The notes: a model not told the origin generated them from the letters alone. 64,000 nucleotides of DNA from Calothrix sp. 336/3 (GCF_000734895.2 NZ_CP011382.1:4690700-4754699); one strand, 5' to 3'. Positions 53,570 to 63,020 are shown, numbered from the stretch's first letter. Translations and numbers: made by a program.

Positions 53570-54823
53570 TTATCCTGACATCCCCCCTATTAAGAATTCC
53601 TGGGCAAAGGCGATCGCCTCCTGGATAGTCGAAATTTTGCCTTCAATTTGAGCGATAGCAATTTCTGTGAGTAACTTACCCACCAGTGGCGAAGGGGCAA
53701 TGTTTAGTGCTATCATAAGCTCTTTACCGCTCAATAACGGAGTGGTATGAGCCACCAGGTCATTAGGGTTGAGGTAGCGGCAGATTAAGGGTGCGATCGC
53801 CTCTACCGGTTGTCTATAAGCCATCGCTAGCACTACTGTTGACAGGAAAGTTGACCCTGACTCTTGGAATAAAAAGTACTGTTCTCGTAATGATAACAAG
53901 GGTGCTTGGAGTCGGGGAAACAACTTCAATGCAGAAATCACCGCTTTGATTTCCATCCGACTATAGGTCAAGTTTTGTAACTCAGTCTCTGCAATGTCAG
54001 GCTGAGGATTAACTAAACAGGCAATTTTCGCGATCGCCAACCAAGTTGTTTTCAGGGTATCACGCAGATATGCTTGTAAATAGCTGTCGATACCTGGATA
54101 CATTGCCGCTAACTCTGCTGCTGCATCATCAACAACTGACAGCTTTGCCCAGCTTTCTCGGTTCGCACTGGGAAATAAATCTTTTAATAAACCATCTTCC
54201 CCAGCAGATTGTAACCAAGGAGTACCCTCAGCATTCGCCAACATATAACCTAATTCCACCCGCGATCGCTCTGTCGCTACCTCAGATAATCGTGGGGCTA
54301 GAGTCCGAATAGTTACCCGTGTTTTTTCTTCCACGGAGAAGCCCAACTGTGCTGCCTGTCGATATCCCCGCAGTAAGCGCAACGGGTCATCAGCTAAGTT
54401 TTGCGGCGATATCATGCGCATAATTTTCTGGTCTAAATCAACACATCCATTTAATGGGTCGATGATTTCCTGAGTATGGGGATTATAGGCGATCGCGTTA
54501 ATTGTAAAATCCCGTCTTTGTAAGTCTGTGTACAAATCATCCCCTTCCTGTTGAGCAAAATCCGCAGTACTCCCAGGAAACACCACCCTGGCAATTTGTC
54601 GCTCTGCATCCAATAACACAAAACCCGCTTGATATGTCTTGGCAATTTTCCGCGCTACCTCTACCGCATCCTTAGCCACCACAAAATCTAAATCCAAATA
54701 CTCCCTCTTTCTACCCAAAAGAGCATCCCGCACCGCACCACCCACCAAATAAACAGGTTGGGGTAACAAATCCCAAGACCAGTTTGCCGCAGCTAAAGCT
54801 TCAGATAGAAGTTCTTTATACAT
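53570..54823 (-). CDS. cca: CCA-adding tRNA nucleotidyltransferase / poly(A) polymerase family
   Basis: A 417-residue class II nucleotidyltransferase. Catalytic motif VGGAVRDALLG with the metal-binding pair in YLDLDFVV, then the RRDFTINAIAY motif and the nucleotide-recognising DPLRLLRGYR segment. It adds or repairs the 3' CCA of tRNA; bacterial relatives may instead add only A or only CC, which cannot be decided here. No HD domain is visible in the C-terminal half. ATG start; it is divergent from ycf34. Confidence 0.93.
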   Translation of the reverse strand: MYKELLSEALAAANWSWDLLPQPVYLVGGAVRDALLGRKREYLDLDFVVAKDAVEVARKIAKTYQAGFVLLDAERQIARVVFPGSTADFAQQEGDDLYTDLQRRDFTINAIAYNPHTQEIIDPLNGCVDLDQKIMRMISPQNLADDPLRLLRGYRQAAQLGFSVEEKTRVTIRTLAPRLSEVATERSRVELGYMLANAEGTPWLQSAGEDGLLKDLFPSANRESWAKLSVVDDAAAELAAMYPGIDSYLQAYLRDTLKTTWLAIAKIACLVNPQPDIAETELQNLTYSRMEIKAVISALKLFPRLQAPLLSLREQYFLFQESGSTFLSTVVLAMAYRQPVEAIAPLICRYLNPNDLVAHTTPLLSGKELMIALNIAPSPLVGKLLTEIAIAQIEGKISTIQEAIAFAQEFLIGGMSG

Positions 54824-54909
54824 CGTAATGAAATAAATCCCATATTTTGCAAAATAATCCTTCAGCTTAGGCTAGATTAACAATAAAGGTTCCCCAAATT
54901 GGTAGCACT

Positions 54910-55158
54910 ATGTGTATTTGCGTTAACTGCCAGTATGTAGATCGCTGTCTTACCTACCATGCTGTCGAAACACAGCACGAACAACCTCACCTCAGCGAAA
55001 CACCAGACTTTGAGCCAAAGGAACCATCCATTAACGTCAATATCCGCACAAAGGAAGATGTCATTGAGATGGAATGGGATGTAGTCGGTTGTCTGAGTTT
55101 CCAACAGGAAATTGGTAAATGGTCAAAATTACGTCCCGGTGAATTAGTCCCGACTTGA
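54910..55158 (+). CDS. ycf34: Ycf34 family iron-sulfur protein
   Basis: An 82-residue cyanobacterial and plastid protein. The N-terminus MCICVNCQYVDRC supplies four Cys (2, 4, 7, 13), the set known in this family to bind an iron-sulfur cluster. DVIEMEWDVVGCLSFQ is the conserved C-terminal block. The Synechocystis homologue is linked to photosynthetic electron transport. ATG start, 150 bp before tsaB on the same strand. Confidence 0.92.
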   Translation: MCICVNCQYVDRCLTYHAVETQHEQPHLSETPDFEPKEPSINVNIRTKEDVIEMEWDVVGCLSFQQEIGKWSKLRPGELVPT

Positions 55159-55307
55159 GTCTAGGTATAGGAAAATAGATTTTCGTTATCAGGGTCAAAG
55201 GGTGATACTTAACCGATAATAAATAGGTAGCCTTCATCGACTGCGTACAGAAAGATGTTCGCAGAACTTGGCATTAGCTATCAATCCTTTCCCTCTTCTG
55301 TTTTCCC

Positions 55308-55952
55308 ATGTCCCATTCCCCCACCCCATACGGTTTAGCTCTCCATACCACCACCCCAGAATTGGGACTAGCCATCAGTAATTTTACTTCCGATTCTCGT
55401 TCCCAGGTTTGGCATCTAGAGCGGGAATTATCCAGCAAAATGCACTATCACCTGATAGAATTTATCCAACCCCAAACTTGGGCAGATTTAGGGTTTATTG
55501 CTGTTGCTAAAGGTCCTGGAGGCTTTACAGGTACAAGAATTGGTGTCGTCACAGCTAGAACCCTAGGACAACAATTGCACATTCCCGTATTCGCTGTATC
55601 TACCTTGGCTGCATTTGCTTGGGAAAACTTGGGTAAAAATACGCGGAATGCAAGTATAAATATTGCTGTAGAAATGCGTGCCCAACGGGGACAAATCTTT
55701 GCTGCCATCTATCAAACAACTCTTGATGGTTACGGATTGCAAGCCATAATTCCCGATACAGTCATGACTACAGAAATATGGCAAGCCAAACTGGCAAATT
55801 GGCATCAAGAGTATCAATTAATTCAAGCTGAAAATCAACTCGCCGCCAGCGTCAACAGTATCTTACAGCTAGCATACTTGGATTGGCAGTCAGGAAAGCG
55901 TCCTGATTGGTCGGAAGCTTTACCTTTTTATGGACAGCACCCCGTTGGATAA
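55308..55952 (+). CDS. tsaB: tRNA threonylcarbamoyladenosine synthesis protein TsaB
   Basis: A 214-residue ASKHA-fold protein and partner of TsaD in forming t6A37 on ANN-decoding tRNAs. The N-terminal GLALHTTTPELGLAI and the conserved VAKGPGGFTGTRIGVVTA block are clear. The family's role is structural and dimerising rather than catalytic. ATG start. Confidence 0.93.
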   Translation: MSHSPTPYGLALHTTTPELGLAISNFTSDSRSQVWHLERELSSKMHYHLIEFIQPQTWADLGFIAVAKGPGGFTGTRIGVVTARTLGQQLHIPVFAVSTLAAFAWENLGKNTRNASINIAVEMRAQRGQIFAAIYQTTLDGYGLQAIIPDTVMTTEIWQAKLANWHQEYQLIQAENQLAASVNSILQLAYLDWQSGKRPDWSEALPFYGQHPVG

Positions 55953-55985
55953 TGCCTTGATTAAGCAAACATGATATTACACCCT

Positions 55986-56528
55986 TCAAGATGTCGAGTG
56001 GTTGATTGCAGATATCGCTTCCTCGCACCAAGCTAACCATTCTGTCTCGAAGCGGATACCATTCCGTAAGGTGAGATAGGGAAATAATTCTTTCTCTGAC
56101 AACTTTTCTGGGTTGGGGAAGGAGTTTTTTTGAATCTGTTGATAAACTGCAAGTCGTTCTTGATGCATGACTCGGTGATTCTCCAGTTCAATTAATAGGG
56201 TCTTCCGAGATACTGCAAAACCTGCAAACATCTTGACCAGTAACTCATCCCGTAACGGTGCAACCTCGCAGGGTGTCTGCATCCACTTCTGTAAAAATAC
56301 TCTTCCCTCCGGTGTAATTGCAAACATCTTTTTGTCTGGACGACCTTTTTGGGCGATCGCCTGACTTTCTACTAATCCCTGCTCCTCTAATTTCCCCAAC
56401 TCTCGATAAATCTGCTGAAAACTCGCCTGCCAAAAAAAGCCCACCGAACCTTCAAAACGCTTCCTCAAATCATACCCACTACATGGACAATCCAAAATTG
56501 TCGCCAAAATTGCATGAGCTAGTGCCAT
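55986..56528 (-). CDS. PadR-family transcriptional regulator
   Basis: The ATG at 56528 (MALAHAILATIL) is chosen over an in-frame TTG nine bases upstream; GGGGAG lies 11 bases before it. The 180-residue protein has an N-terminal winged helix (GYDLRKRFEG, FWQASFQQIYRELGKLEEQGLV, the wing with KKMFAITPEG) and a C-terminal helical dimerisation domain of the larger PadR (Vir) type. PadR proteins repress neighbouring genes and release DNA on ligand binding. It is divergent from the DUF4188-like gene and shares its control region. Confidence 0.92.
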   Translation of the reverse strand: MALAHAILATILDCPCSGYDLRKRFEGSVGFFWQASFQQIYRELGKLEEQGLVESQAIAQKGRPDKKMFAITPEGRVFLQKWMQTPCEVAPLRDELLVKMFAGFAVSRKTLLIELENHRVMHQERLAVYQQIQKNSFPNPEKLSEKELFPYLTLRNGIRFETEWLAWCEEAISAINHSTS

Positions 56529-56546
56529 GGTTAACAAATTCTCCCC

Positions 56547-56574
56547 TTGACATATTCAATTAGTTGATTATAGA
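56547..56574 (+). promoter_or_regulatory. Promoter of the DUF4188-like gene
   Basis: TTGACA at 56547-56552, 16-base spacer, TATAGA at 56569-56574. A near-consensus sigma-70 type promoter that overlaps the palindrome at 56552-56603. Confidence 0.65.
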
Positions 56575-56603
56575 CTAACAATCATAGTCAACAAGTTGAA
56601 TAT
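56552..56603. promoter_or_regulatory. Large inverted repeat, probable PadR operator
   Basis: A 52 bp imperfect palindrome: outer arms ATATTCAA (56552-56559) and TTGAATAT (56596-56603) are perfect, and inner GTTGA-N-TAT pairs with ATA-N-TCAAC. It covers the promoters of both divergent genes, which fits binding by a PadR dimer or two dimers. Confidence 0.65.
56567..56594 (-). promoter_or_regulatory. Promoter of the PadR gene
   Basis: On the minus strand TTGTTG (56589-56594), 16-base spacer, TATAAT (56567-56572). The -10 boxes of the two divergent promoters overlap face to face inside the palindrome. Confidence 0.55.
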
Positions 56604-56622
56604 AGATTTAGGAGAAGTCGCC

Positions 56623-57009
56623 ATGTTGAAATCTGCGCTCTATCAAATTCAACTACCCGAACAGCCGAATGCAGTAGTATTTGTGAATGGGATGATTGCC
56701 CGCGATCGCCATGGTTTTTTCTGGCTCTGGCGTAATTCCAGCAGTATTCGTCAATCGACAGTCAAAGCACCAGGTTGCATCCAAGTGAAGGCAGGAATCT
56801 GCGGTCCCAAGGAAATTGTCATGGTAAGTTACTGGGAATCAGAGCGCCATTTGATGGACTTTTTCCGAGGTGCTGATCATCGACACATGATGCAATTTGC
56901 CAGACGTCATCCCAATAGTCTCTGCCTTTACAATGAAACCTATCGTCCCTCCAAAAGTGGCAAGTATAGCCATGAACCCCAAGGAATGGCAGTTGTTTAT
57001 GGAGTTTAG
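56623..57009 (+). CDS. DUF4188-like (putative monooxygenase/heme-binding fold) protein
   Basis: The ATG at 56623 is chosen because TTAGGAGAA lies just upstream at normal spacing; an in-frame TTG at 56596 falls inside the operator. The 128-residue product shows the DUF4188 layout: VVFVNGMIARDRHGFFWLW near the start, VMVSYWESERHLMDFFR in the middle and FARRHPNSLCLYNETY toward the end, similar to dimeric alpha/beta-barrel monooxygenases. The substrate is unknown. Its shared control region with PadR suggests induction by a small, possibly aromatic or toxic, molecule (inference). Confidence 0.75.
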   Translation: MLKSALYQIQLPEQPNAVVFVNGMIARDRHGFFWLWRNSSSIRQSTVKAPGCIQVKAGICGPKEIVMVSYWESERHLMDFFRGADHRHMMQFARRHPNSLCLYNETYRPSKSGKYSHEPQGMAVVYGV

Positions 57010-57281
57010 GCACTGGATTGCACATTACCTTGATTTCTCCACCTGTTTATGAAAACCAAGTACAAAGGCTGTAGGGGCAGTTTCATGAGATATTCGTGAA
57101 TGATTGAAGTATATTTGTAAACCTGCTCTTACTGTTTTGTGAGACATACGGCATGACAGCTGTTTCCCTGCAAAGATATTAGTTTTTAACCAGCCTTTGT
57201 AAACACAGTATAAAAAATTGGCAACATATGGGCAAAGACAGACAACAATAGCGATAGCTAGACTTGAGATAATGCCAAACT

Positions 57282-59861
57282 ATGCAGCCTATTCGTACAT
57301 TCAATGTATCTCCCTCCCTGCCTTCGCAACTAGAACCCCTGCGAAAACTGGCATATAATTTACACTGGGATTGGAACGTTGAAACCAAAGACCTATTTCG
57401 GCGTTTAGACCCAGACCTATGGGAGTCCAGCCACCATAACCCAGTGCTGATGCTAGGAAGTATTAGCCAAGCACGGTTAACGGCAGTTGTCGAGGATGAA
57501 GGTTTTTTAGCACAGATGGGTCGTGCTGCCCAACAGCTAGAAGATTATCTGCAAGAGCGGACGTGGTATAAAAAAAATCGCCATCAAGGACTAGTTAATC
57601 CCAATCACTCTGGAGAGTGTTACGCCTACTTTTCAGCTGAGTTTGGACTGACAGATTGTTTACCCATTTACTCCGGTGGTTTAGGTGTGCTTGCCGGCGA
57701 TCACCTGAAATCAGCTAGTGATTTGGGTTTACCTTTAGTGGGTGTTGGTCTACTTTATCAACAGGGTTATTTTGCTCAATACCTGAATGCAGACGGTTGG
57801 CAACAAGAACGTTACCCGATAAATGACTTTTATAATATGCCATTGCACTTGGAGCGTAATCCTGATGGTTCTGAGTTAAGAATTGGGGTTGATTATCCGG
57901 GAAGAACTGTCTATGCAAGGGTGTGGCGAGTTCAGGTAGGTACGGTTCCTCTGTATATGCTCGATACCAACATTGAACCCAATAATCCCTACGACCATGA
58001 TATTACCGACCAACTCTATGGGGGTGATATCGATATGCGGATTCACCAAGAAATGATGTTGGGGATTGGTGGAGTCAAGATGCTAAAAGCATTGGGCTAT
58101 AATGTCACCGCCTACCATATGAATGAAGGTCATGCAGCTTTTTCTGCCCTGGAACGGATTCGGAACTTAATTCAAGAGCAAGGGTTAAGTTATGCAGAAG
58201 CCAAACAGGTTGTAACTTCCACCAATATCTTTACTACCCATACTCCCGTTCCGGCAGGGATTGATTTGTTCCCCCCTGATAAGGTATTACATTATCTGGG
58301 TTACTATGCAGATATTTTCGGCTTACCGAAAGACCAGTTCCTAGCCCTTGGTCGTGAGAATACAGGGGATTTATCCTCACCTTTCAGTATGGCTGTATTA
58401 GCCTTGAAGATGGCAGGTTTTTCTAATGGGGTGGCACAGTTGCATGGGGTAGTGTCACGGCAGATGTTTAAGGATTTGTGGCAAAATTTACCCGTGCAGG
58501 AAGTACCAATTACGGCAATTACTAATGGTGTTCACGCTCGTAGTTGTGTTGCCAAGTCTACCCAAGAATTATACGATCGCTACTTAGGTCCCAATTGGTC
58601 ATCCGTTGGCACCGATCATCCTGTGTGGGAAAGGATGAATGCAATTCCCGATGAGGAACTGTGGCGCAACCATGAGCGCTGCCGTTTGGATATGATTTTA
58701 TATGTGCGGGAGCATTTAGTGAAACATCTGCGCGATCGCGGTGCTTCTCCCAGTGACATTGCCCAAGCACAGGAAGTGTTAGATCCGAATGTGTTTACCA
58801 TTGGTTTTGCTCGACGTTTTGCCACCTACAAACGCGCTACCCTGTGGATGCGTGACTTAGACAGGATTAAAAAGATATTACTCGGTAATAAACACCGGAA
58901 AGTTCAGTTTGTGATTGCCGGAAAAGCCCATCCTAAGGATATCCCTGGTAAGGAACTTATCCGTGATATTAACCACTTTATCCAGGAACAGGATTTACAT
59001 AAACAGGTGGTTTTTGTACCCAATTACGATATTCATATTTCTCGTCTAATGGTGGCAGGATGTGATATCTGGTTAAATACACCCCGTCGCCCAAGGGAAG
59101 CTTCTGGTACAAGCGGAATGAAAGCAGCGATGAACGGATTACCCAATCTCAGTGTTTTAGATGGTTGGTGGGATGAAGCTGACTATGTGCGCACTGGTTG
59201 GGCAATCGGACATGGAGAAATGTATGATGACCCCAATTATCAAGATGAGATTGAGGCTAATGCTCTCTATGAGTTACTAGAAAAGGAAGTTGTACCCCTA
59301 TTCTATGACCGTGATGCTGATGCCTTGCCTCGACCCTGGATTGCTAAAATGAAAGATGCCATTCGTTTGAATTGCCCTTTCTTTAATACAGCCCGGATGG
59401 TGGGAGAATATGCCGAAAATGCCTATTTCCCCGCGAGCGATCGCTATCATGATTTGACTGTGGATAACTATGCTCCCGCCAAGGAATTAGCTGCTTGGAA
59501 AGCGAATCTCAGCGAACATTGGTATAATATTATCGTCAAAGAAGTCAATGTATCTTCTGGCACTGATATTGAGGTAAATCAAACCGTCGAGGTCAAGGCA
59601 AAAGTTGACCTGGCTACCCTGAATCAAAATGATGTGCAGGTCGAATTATATCAAGGCGCAATTGATGCCAATGGGGATATTGTCAACGGTGTATCTGTAG
59701 TTATGGACTACCAAGGCAATGAGACACAAGGATTAAGTACTTACACGGCAAATATTACCTATACAACCTCTGGTTTACAAGGTTTATGTTTGCGTGTCTT
59801 ACCCAAACATAAATACCTCTCTTCCCCCTACGAACCAAGATTGATTTTGTGGGCAGATTAA
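57282..59861 (+). CDS. glgP: Alpha-glucan (maltodextrin/glycogen) phosphorylase
   Basis: An 859-residue cytoplasmic enzyme that releases glucose 1-phosphate from alpha-1,4-glucans. It is of the long alpha-glucan phosphorylase type with an N-terminal DUF3417-like region (LRKLAYNLHWDWN). YFSAEFGLTDCLPIYSGGLG, YHMNEGHAAF, GFARRFATYKRA and the pyridoxal-phosphate lysine in SGTSGMKAAMNG are present. The C-terminal 100 residues form a beta domain. Used in glycogen breakdown at night. ATG start; a 272 bp upstream gap shows no feature I can name. Confidence 0.92.
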   Translation: MQPIRTFNVSPSLPSQLEPLRKLAYNLHWDWNVETKDLFRRLDPDLWESSHHNPVLMLGSISQARLTAVVEDEGFLAQMGRAAQQLEDYLQERTWYKKNRHQGLVNPNHSGECYAYFSAEFGLTDCLPIYSGGLGVLAGDHLKSASDLGLPLVGVGLLYQQGYFAQYLNADGWQQERYPINDFYNMPLHLERNPDGSELRIGVDYPGRTVYARVWRVQVGTVPLYMLDTNIEPNNPYDHDITDQLYGGDIDMRIHQEMMLGIGGVKMLKALGYNVTAYHMNEGHAAFSALERIRNLIQEQGLSYAEAKQVVTSTNIFTTHTPVPAGIDLFPPDKVLHYLGYYADIFGLPKDQFLALGRENTGDLSSPFSMAVLALKMAGFSNGVAQLHGVVSRQMFKDLWQNLPVQEVPITAITNGVHARSCVAKSTQELYDRYLGPNWSSVGTDHPVWERMNAIPDEELWRNHERCRLDMILYVREHLVKHLRDRGASPSDIAQAQEVLDPNVFTIGFARRFATYKRATLWMRDLDRIKKILLGNKHRKVQFVIAGKAHPKDIPGKELIRDINHFIQEQDLHKQVVFVPNYDIHISRLMVAGCDIWLNTPRRPREASGTSGMKAAMNGLPNLSVLDGWWDEADYVRTGWAIGHGEMYDDPNYQDEIEANALYELLEKEVVPLFYDRDADALPRPWIAKMKDAIRLNCPFFNTARMVGEYAENAYFPASDRYHDLTVDNYAPAKELAAWKANLSEHWYNIIVKEVNVSSGTDIEVNQTVEVKAKVDLATLNQNDVQVELYQGAIDANGDIVNGVSVVMDYQGNETQGLSTYTANITYTTSGLQGLCLRVLPKHKYLSSPYEPRLILWAD

Positions 59862-59914
59862 TTTCTGTTTGTCCATCTTCCATAGGATAGAGCTTTGTGA
59901 AAAATTTTTCACCA

Positions 59915-59936
59915 GTCCGCGATCGCGGACTTTTTT
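59915..59936 (+). terminator. glgP terminator built on a HIP1-like palindrome
   Basis: Perfect palindrome GTCCGCGATCGCGGAC (59915-59930) followed by six T. The core contains GCGATCGC, the HIP1 octamer. It lies 54 bp after the glgP stop. Confidence 0.8.
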
Positions 59937-59958
59937 GTTTATGAAGATGTGAAAAGTA

Positions 59959-60102
59959 TCAATCACGGAAATGAGAGTCTTGGTGGTGTTGATATACAAA
60001 GAAGCGATTCTCACGAATGATGATAAAACCTTGCTTTTCTACCCATGGATCATGAGCATATTGAATATTGTTGAGAAAATCACAATTTTTCCTGCAAACA
60101 GG
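59959..60102 (-). pseudogene. Possible gene remnant, 47 codons without a start
   Basis: An open stretch between two stops that reads like real protein (parts: AHDPWVEKQGFIIIRE and NRFFVYQHHQDSHF) but has no ATG, GTG or TTG in a useful place at its 5' end. I do not recognise the family. It may be the tail of a lost gene. Confidence 0.3.
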
Positions 60103-60593
60103 CTATTTTGATGATTACAATCTGTCTAGCCCCGACTCAGCCAGGAAACAGGGTGTATTGACTTGGCAAAAAGTTAGTTGCATATTTCTCCTAATTTGCA
60201 CGATATATAAGTTAGGAGAGAATCATCAACTTCTATCCCATCTCAAGAGCGATCGCTTTAGCGAACCGTAGATTTATCGCCATGCAATATCCAATTTCCT
60301 AATAGTCACCAAACCATGTCCCCTGACAGCAACCAACATTAGATAATAGTTTAGAACTAATGACATTTCCTGCCGATGACATCAAATCAACCTGGGAGGG
60401 AATGAATTTTCGACTCTAGAAGCAGAGACAATCCCATAAAACAATCAAAACTGCTAGATTGACAAAAATAAATTTGCAAATTATTTGACAGATTTTTCGC
60501 CTATATCCTGGCAGATTGTTGTATAGAAATTAACTTGATTTTGGTATTTCCCTGGAAAATCTCTATATTAAAATCCCTAGGAGTGCTGTTACT

Positions 60594-61829
60594 ATGTCCC
60601 AAACCCCTCTCATCCGACCAGAAATACCTTCTGGCTCCTTAATTGATAACCGCTATATTATCCAAAATCTCTTAGGACAGGGAGGATTAGGGCGTACTTA
60701 CTTAGCATACGATACCCGGCGTTTTAATGAACCATGTGTCCTCAAAGAATTTGCTCCCGTGGGTACTGGTGCAAGTGGAATTGAAAAATGTCGTAATCTC
60801 TTTAAGAGGGAAGCTAAAATTCTCCATCAACTAGAACATCCTCAAATTCCTCGCTTTTTAGCTTGCTTTGAAGGGGATGGACGATTGTTTTTAGTACAAG
60901 AGTTTGTCAATGGCAAAACCTACTCTGCATTATTAGGCGATCGCCAAAGCCAAGGTAGAACTTTCCCTGAAAACGAAGTTGTACAATGGCTCAAGGATAT
61001 GTTACCAGTCCTGGATTACGTACACCAGCACCACATCATCCACCGTGACATCTCCCCTGACAACATCATGTTACCCGATGGCAAATCCTTACCAGTACTG
61101 ATAGATTTTGGTGTGGGTAAGCAAATAGCTGACCTGAATGACCAAACTGGTGCACATACTCAGAGAGGAACCTATGTTGGGAAAATGTCCCTAGTTGGGA
61201 AAGTCGGATACGCACCCCGTGAACAAATTAGCTTAGGGTTATGTTCTCCCAGTAGTGATTTATATGCTCTAGGAGTCACCGCGATCGTTCTGCTCACAGG
61301 TCGTGACCCTTCATTTTTAATGGATCAATATTCCTTAGAATGGAGATGGCGCTTCTATACCTTTGTTAGCGATGATTTTGCCCGGATTCTGGATAAAATG
61401 CTGGCAGATACCCCCAGACAAAGATATCAGACATCACGAGAAGTTCTCGCTGATTTAGAAAGAATCGGAGAAACACCCCAACCCATACCTCAACCTTTAC
61501 CAAACCCAATCCCAGATATTCCCCATACCCACTACTCCAGAGAACCCCAACCTCCCGTCACCAATCAGAGTCAACCGACAGAAATTGCCGTCAATACTTC
61601 CCAACCCCATCCATCCACAAATCAGAAAACTAATTCCCTCACCGATGTTTTTCTCAAAAAATGTCAACAAGAATTAGCTTACTATATCGGACCAATGGCA
61701 AATTTTCTGGTTGAGGACACACTTGCAGAAAACCCACAAATATCTCCCTATCAATTTGTCGAACTACTCGCTAGAGAAATACCAGAATCCCAAGCATCCC
61801 TAGAATTTACTCGCAAAATGTTTTCCTAA
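60594..61829 (+). CDS. Ser/Thr protein kinase with C-terminal helical domain
   Basis: A 411-residue soluble kinase. Complete Hanks motifs: glycine loop LGQGGLGRTYLA, Lys in CVLKEF, IIHRDISPDN, LIDFGVGK and GYAPREQ. A Pro/Gln-rich linker (about 300-345) leads to a helical C-terminal domain containing ELAYYIGPMANFLV, a short module seen at the end of other bacterial kinases. No membrane segment. TAGGAG lies at a good distance before the ATG. It converges with the heme/HAMP gene with a 41 bp gap. Confidence 0.92.
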   Translation: MSQTPLIRPEIPSGSLIDNRYIIQNLLGQGGLGRTYLAYDTRRFNEPCVLKEFAPVGTGASGIEKCRNLFKREAKILHQLEHPQIPRFLACFEGDGRLFLVQEFVNGKTYSALLGDRQSQGRTFPENEVVQWLKDMLPVLDYVHQHHIIHRDISPDNIMLPDGKSLPVLIDFGVGKQIADLNDQTGAHTQRGTYVGKMSLVGKVGYAPREQISLGLCSPSSDLYALGVTAIVLLTGRDPSFLMDQYSLEWRWRFYTFVSDDFARILDKMLADTPRQRYQTSREVLADLERIGETPQPIPQPLPNPIPDIPHTHYSREPQPPVTNQSQPTEIAVNTSQPHPSTNQKTNSLTDVFLKKCQQELAYYIGPMANFLVEDTLAENPQISPYQFVELLAREIPESQASLEFTRKMFS

Positions 61830-61870
61830 ATTTGCAGGGTTTCAAATCCTGCAAACTAGACTCTTCTCAA

Positions 61871-62791
61871 TTATCCACCTGTTCCCTCATGAGTATTTCC
61901 GGGAGGTCTTTTCAATCTTCGCATCGCCATATCTAAGCTCAATTTCATCCGTTTAAATGCTTTAGCTAAATTACCAATCTCATCATTTGATAATTCTTCA
62001 AATTCCACATCCATATGTCCTGTACTCACCTCTTCTGCCACACGAGTAATCCGTTTTAAAGGACGAACAACTTCCCGATTTAAGAAGATATTCACTAATA
62101 AGATTGTCACGAAAAATATTAAGGAAACAATTAATGTGATTCCTAGGGACGACTGATGGGCTTTTTGAATTACCTTACTCGCAGGAACAAAAACAATTTG
62201 CGCTCCAATAATCTCGTTTAATTTCCAATTAAATCCATTCGCTGTTCCATAGCGAGTTAACATACTTTTCGGTGCTACATCCGGTGTACTGTGACACTGA
62301 AGACAAGTTTCCTTCGACACAGACAGGGGACGAGCAACATAAAAAATATCTCCTCCTGGTAAGCTGCGAAAATCACTAATTTCCTTGACTTTCGGCTGAC
62401 TTTTAAACTTGTCCACAATTGTGGTTTCAAACGCATCCGCTTTATCCCGAATATTTGTGGGATTCAATGTTGCTTCCTTATAAAAGAAATCCCGATAATC
62501 TCCTTTTTTACGCAGATTCTCAAAGACTTCCCTCGCAGAATAAGCGGGTACACTTTGAGGTGCAAATGAAGTTGCTAATTTTTCCTTCAGTTCTGGGGTA
62601 ATTTGACTATCAGTGTATTCTCGTACGGAAATCATGGTTTCCATCAACATTAATGCGGTTGATGTGACTTCACGTTTAGCATTTTGAGTCAGAACAGATG
62701 ATAATACCAAGCCACTAATACTTAGTCCCATGACCAAAATTATTGTCAGGAGTATTGTAAACTTTTGTCGCAGTTGTAAATTTTTAAACAT
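61871..62791 (-). CDS. Tll0287-like (DUF3365) heme-binding membrane protein with HAMP domain, copy 1
   Basis: The ATG at 62791 (MFKNLQLRQKF) is preferred over a TTG five codons upstream; this gives 306 residues, the same as its paralogue. Helix 1 (about 11-35), then an extracytoplasmic Tll0287-like domain with DFFYKEATLNPTN, PGGDIFYVARPLSV and a c-type heme motif CLQCH at about 163-167, helix 2 (about 219-240), then a HAMP domain (REVVRPLKRITRVAEEV ... NDEIGNLAKAF). The protein ends after a short helix: no kinase, cyclase or methyl-accepting output domain. Such proteins are proposed redox or gas sensors; the partner would be a separate protein. Confidence 0.85.
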   Translation of the reverse strand: MFKNLQLRQKFTILLTIILVMGLSISGLVLSSVLTQNAKREVTSTALMLMETMISVREYTDSQITPELKEKLATSFAPQSVPAYSAREVFENLRKKGDYRDFFYKEATLNPTNIRDKADAFETTIVDKFKSQPKVKEISDFRSLPGGDIFYVARPLSVSKETCLQCHSTPDVAPKSMLTRYGTANGFNWKLNEIIGAQIVFVPASKVIQKAHQSSLGITLIVSLIFFVTILLVNIFLNREVVRPLKRITRVAEEVSTGHMDVEFEELSNDEIGNLAKAFKRMKLSLDMAMRRLKRPPGNTHEGTGG

Positions 62792-62806
62792 ATCATTGAT
62801 TTTCAA

Positions 62807-63020
62807 CCGTAAATAACAAATAGGAAATGGTCTATGGATTATCCAATTAATATTTTTATTTATTAGGGATAAGATTATTGTATTACAGGAAACAGCCTAT
62901 CAATATGATATTTAGATTAAAATACCATATCTGAGTAGATATCATTGTGAAACCTGCTATCATTGGGAATGATATTGACCAGACTCATTGTCTAGCAGCA
63001 GTAATTTGCCTACAATTTAA
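62807..63020. other. Gap between the two heme/HAMP genes
   Basis: AT-rich 214-bp gap. It is long enough for a separate promoter for copy 1, but I cannot assign one. Confidence 0.4.

Larger units (their letters stand above)
59862..60593. other. Gap between glgP and a Ser/Thr kinase gene
   Basis: Contains the glgP terminator (59915-59936) and a protein-like open stretch without a start codon (59959-60102, minus strand). Nothing else could be recognised. Confidence 0.6.
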
